32,691 nucleotides of DNA from Sedimenticola thiotaurini (GTDB lineage: Bacteria; Pseudomonadota; Gammaproteobacteria; Chromatiales; Chromatiaceae): positions 1 through 32,691 of the forward strand of contig DRKP01000041.1 of NCBI GenBank assembly GCA_011051715.1, read 5' to 3'. Every line of letters begins with the position of its first letter. The first letter of the stretch is position 1. The notes below the pieces were generated by a model. That model made no database searches, was not told where the DNA came from, and saw only the letters and a list, made by a program, of their open reading frames with translations. Both the position numbers and the translations under genes were made by a program. Positions 32,691 to 32,691 of this stretch are shown here, one piece after another.

Positions 32691-32691
32691 C

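Overview
The window is GC-rich, densely coded bacterial DNA, most likely from a sulfur-oxidising gammaproteobacterium. The case rests on dissimilatory adenylylsulfate reductase genes (aprBA) and on gene orders typical of that class: def-fmt-rsmB-DUF4390-ntrY-ntrX-trkA-trkH on one strand, back to back with lysM-dprA-smg-topA. I cannot name a genus. No rRNA, tRNA, CRISPR array, insertion sequence or phage gene was seen.

Layout. (1) 1-2568: aprB and the first 566 codons of aprA on the minus strand, behind a candidate FNR/DNR-type promoter with a long leader. (2) 2666-6065, plus strand: a thioredoxin-fold/HEAT-repeat protein, an unrecognised 184-residue protein, a small YqaA/DedA-like membrane protein and an orphan sigma-54-type response regulator. 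(3) 6082-8061, minus: a chemoreceptor with a C-terminal zinc-binding CZB domain. (4) 8181-18097, minus: a tightly packed block read as def, fmt, rsmB, a DUF4390 exported protein, ntrY, ntrX, trkA, trkH. Several of these genes overlap. The NtrX here lacks the GAFTGA motif and has Arg in place of the Walker A Lys. (5) 18459-23603, plus: a LysM envelope protein, dprA, smg and topA. (6) 23623-32495: an RpiR-family regulator diverging from a seven-gene operon: TRAP transporter dctPQM, a glutamine-synthetase-like ligase, an aldehyde dehydrogenase, an iron-dependent alcohol dehydrogenase and a class I glutamine amidotransferase. (7) The last ~190 bases may hold the C-terminus of a convergent minus-strand gene.

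How the genes work together. The most interesting unit is the 24-32 kb operon. Its enzymes fit a gamma-glutamylation route for a small amino alcohol. The amine is imported by the TRAP system and coupled to glutamate by the ligase. The alcohol is oxidised to an aldehyde and then an acid, and the amidotransferase-type hydrolase releases the product amino acid and glutamate. Ethanolamine, giving gamma-glutamylglycine and then glycine, is my leading substrate guess. The TRAP binding protein has Phe where most relatives have the carboxylate-binding Arg, which suits a non-carboxylate ligand. A perfect inverted repeat overlaps the predicted promoter and is the likely operator of the divergent RpiR protein.

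Other signals include three genes that lack a Shine-Dalgarno sequence but carry TATACT 6-8 bases before the start codon (possible leaderless mRNAs), a heptamer tandem repeat between ntrX and trkA, and a 14-bp GC hairpin between dctP and dctQ.
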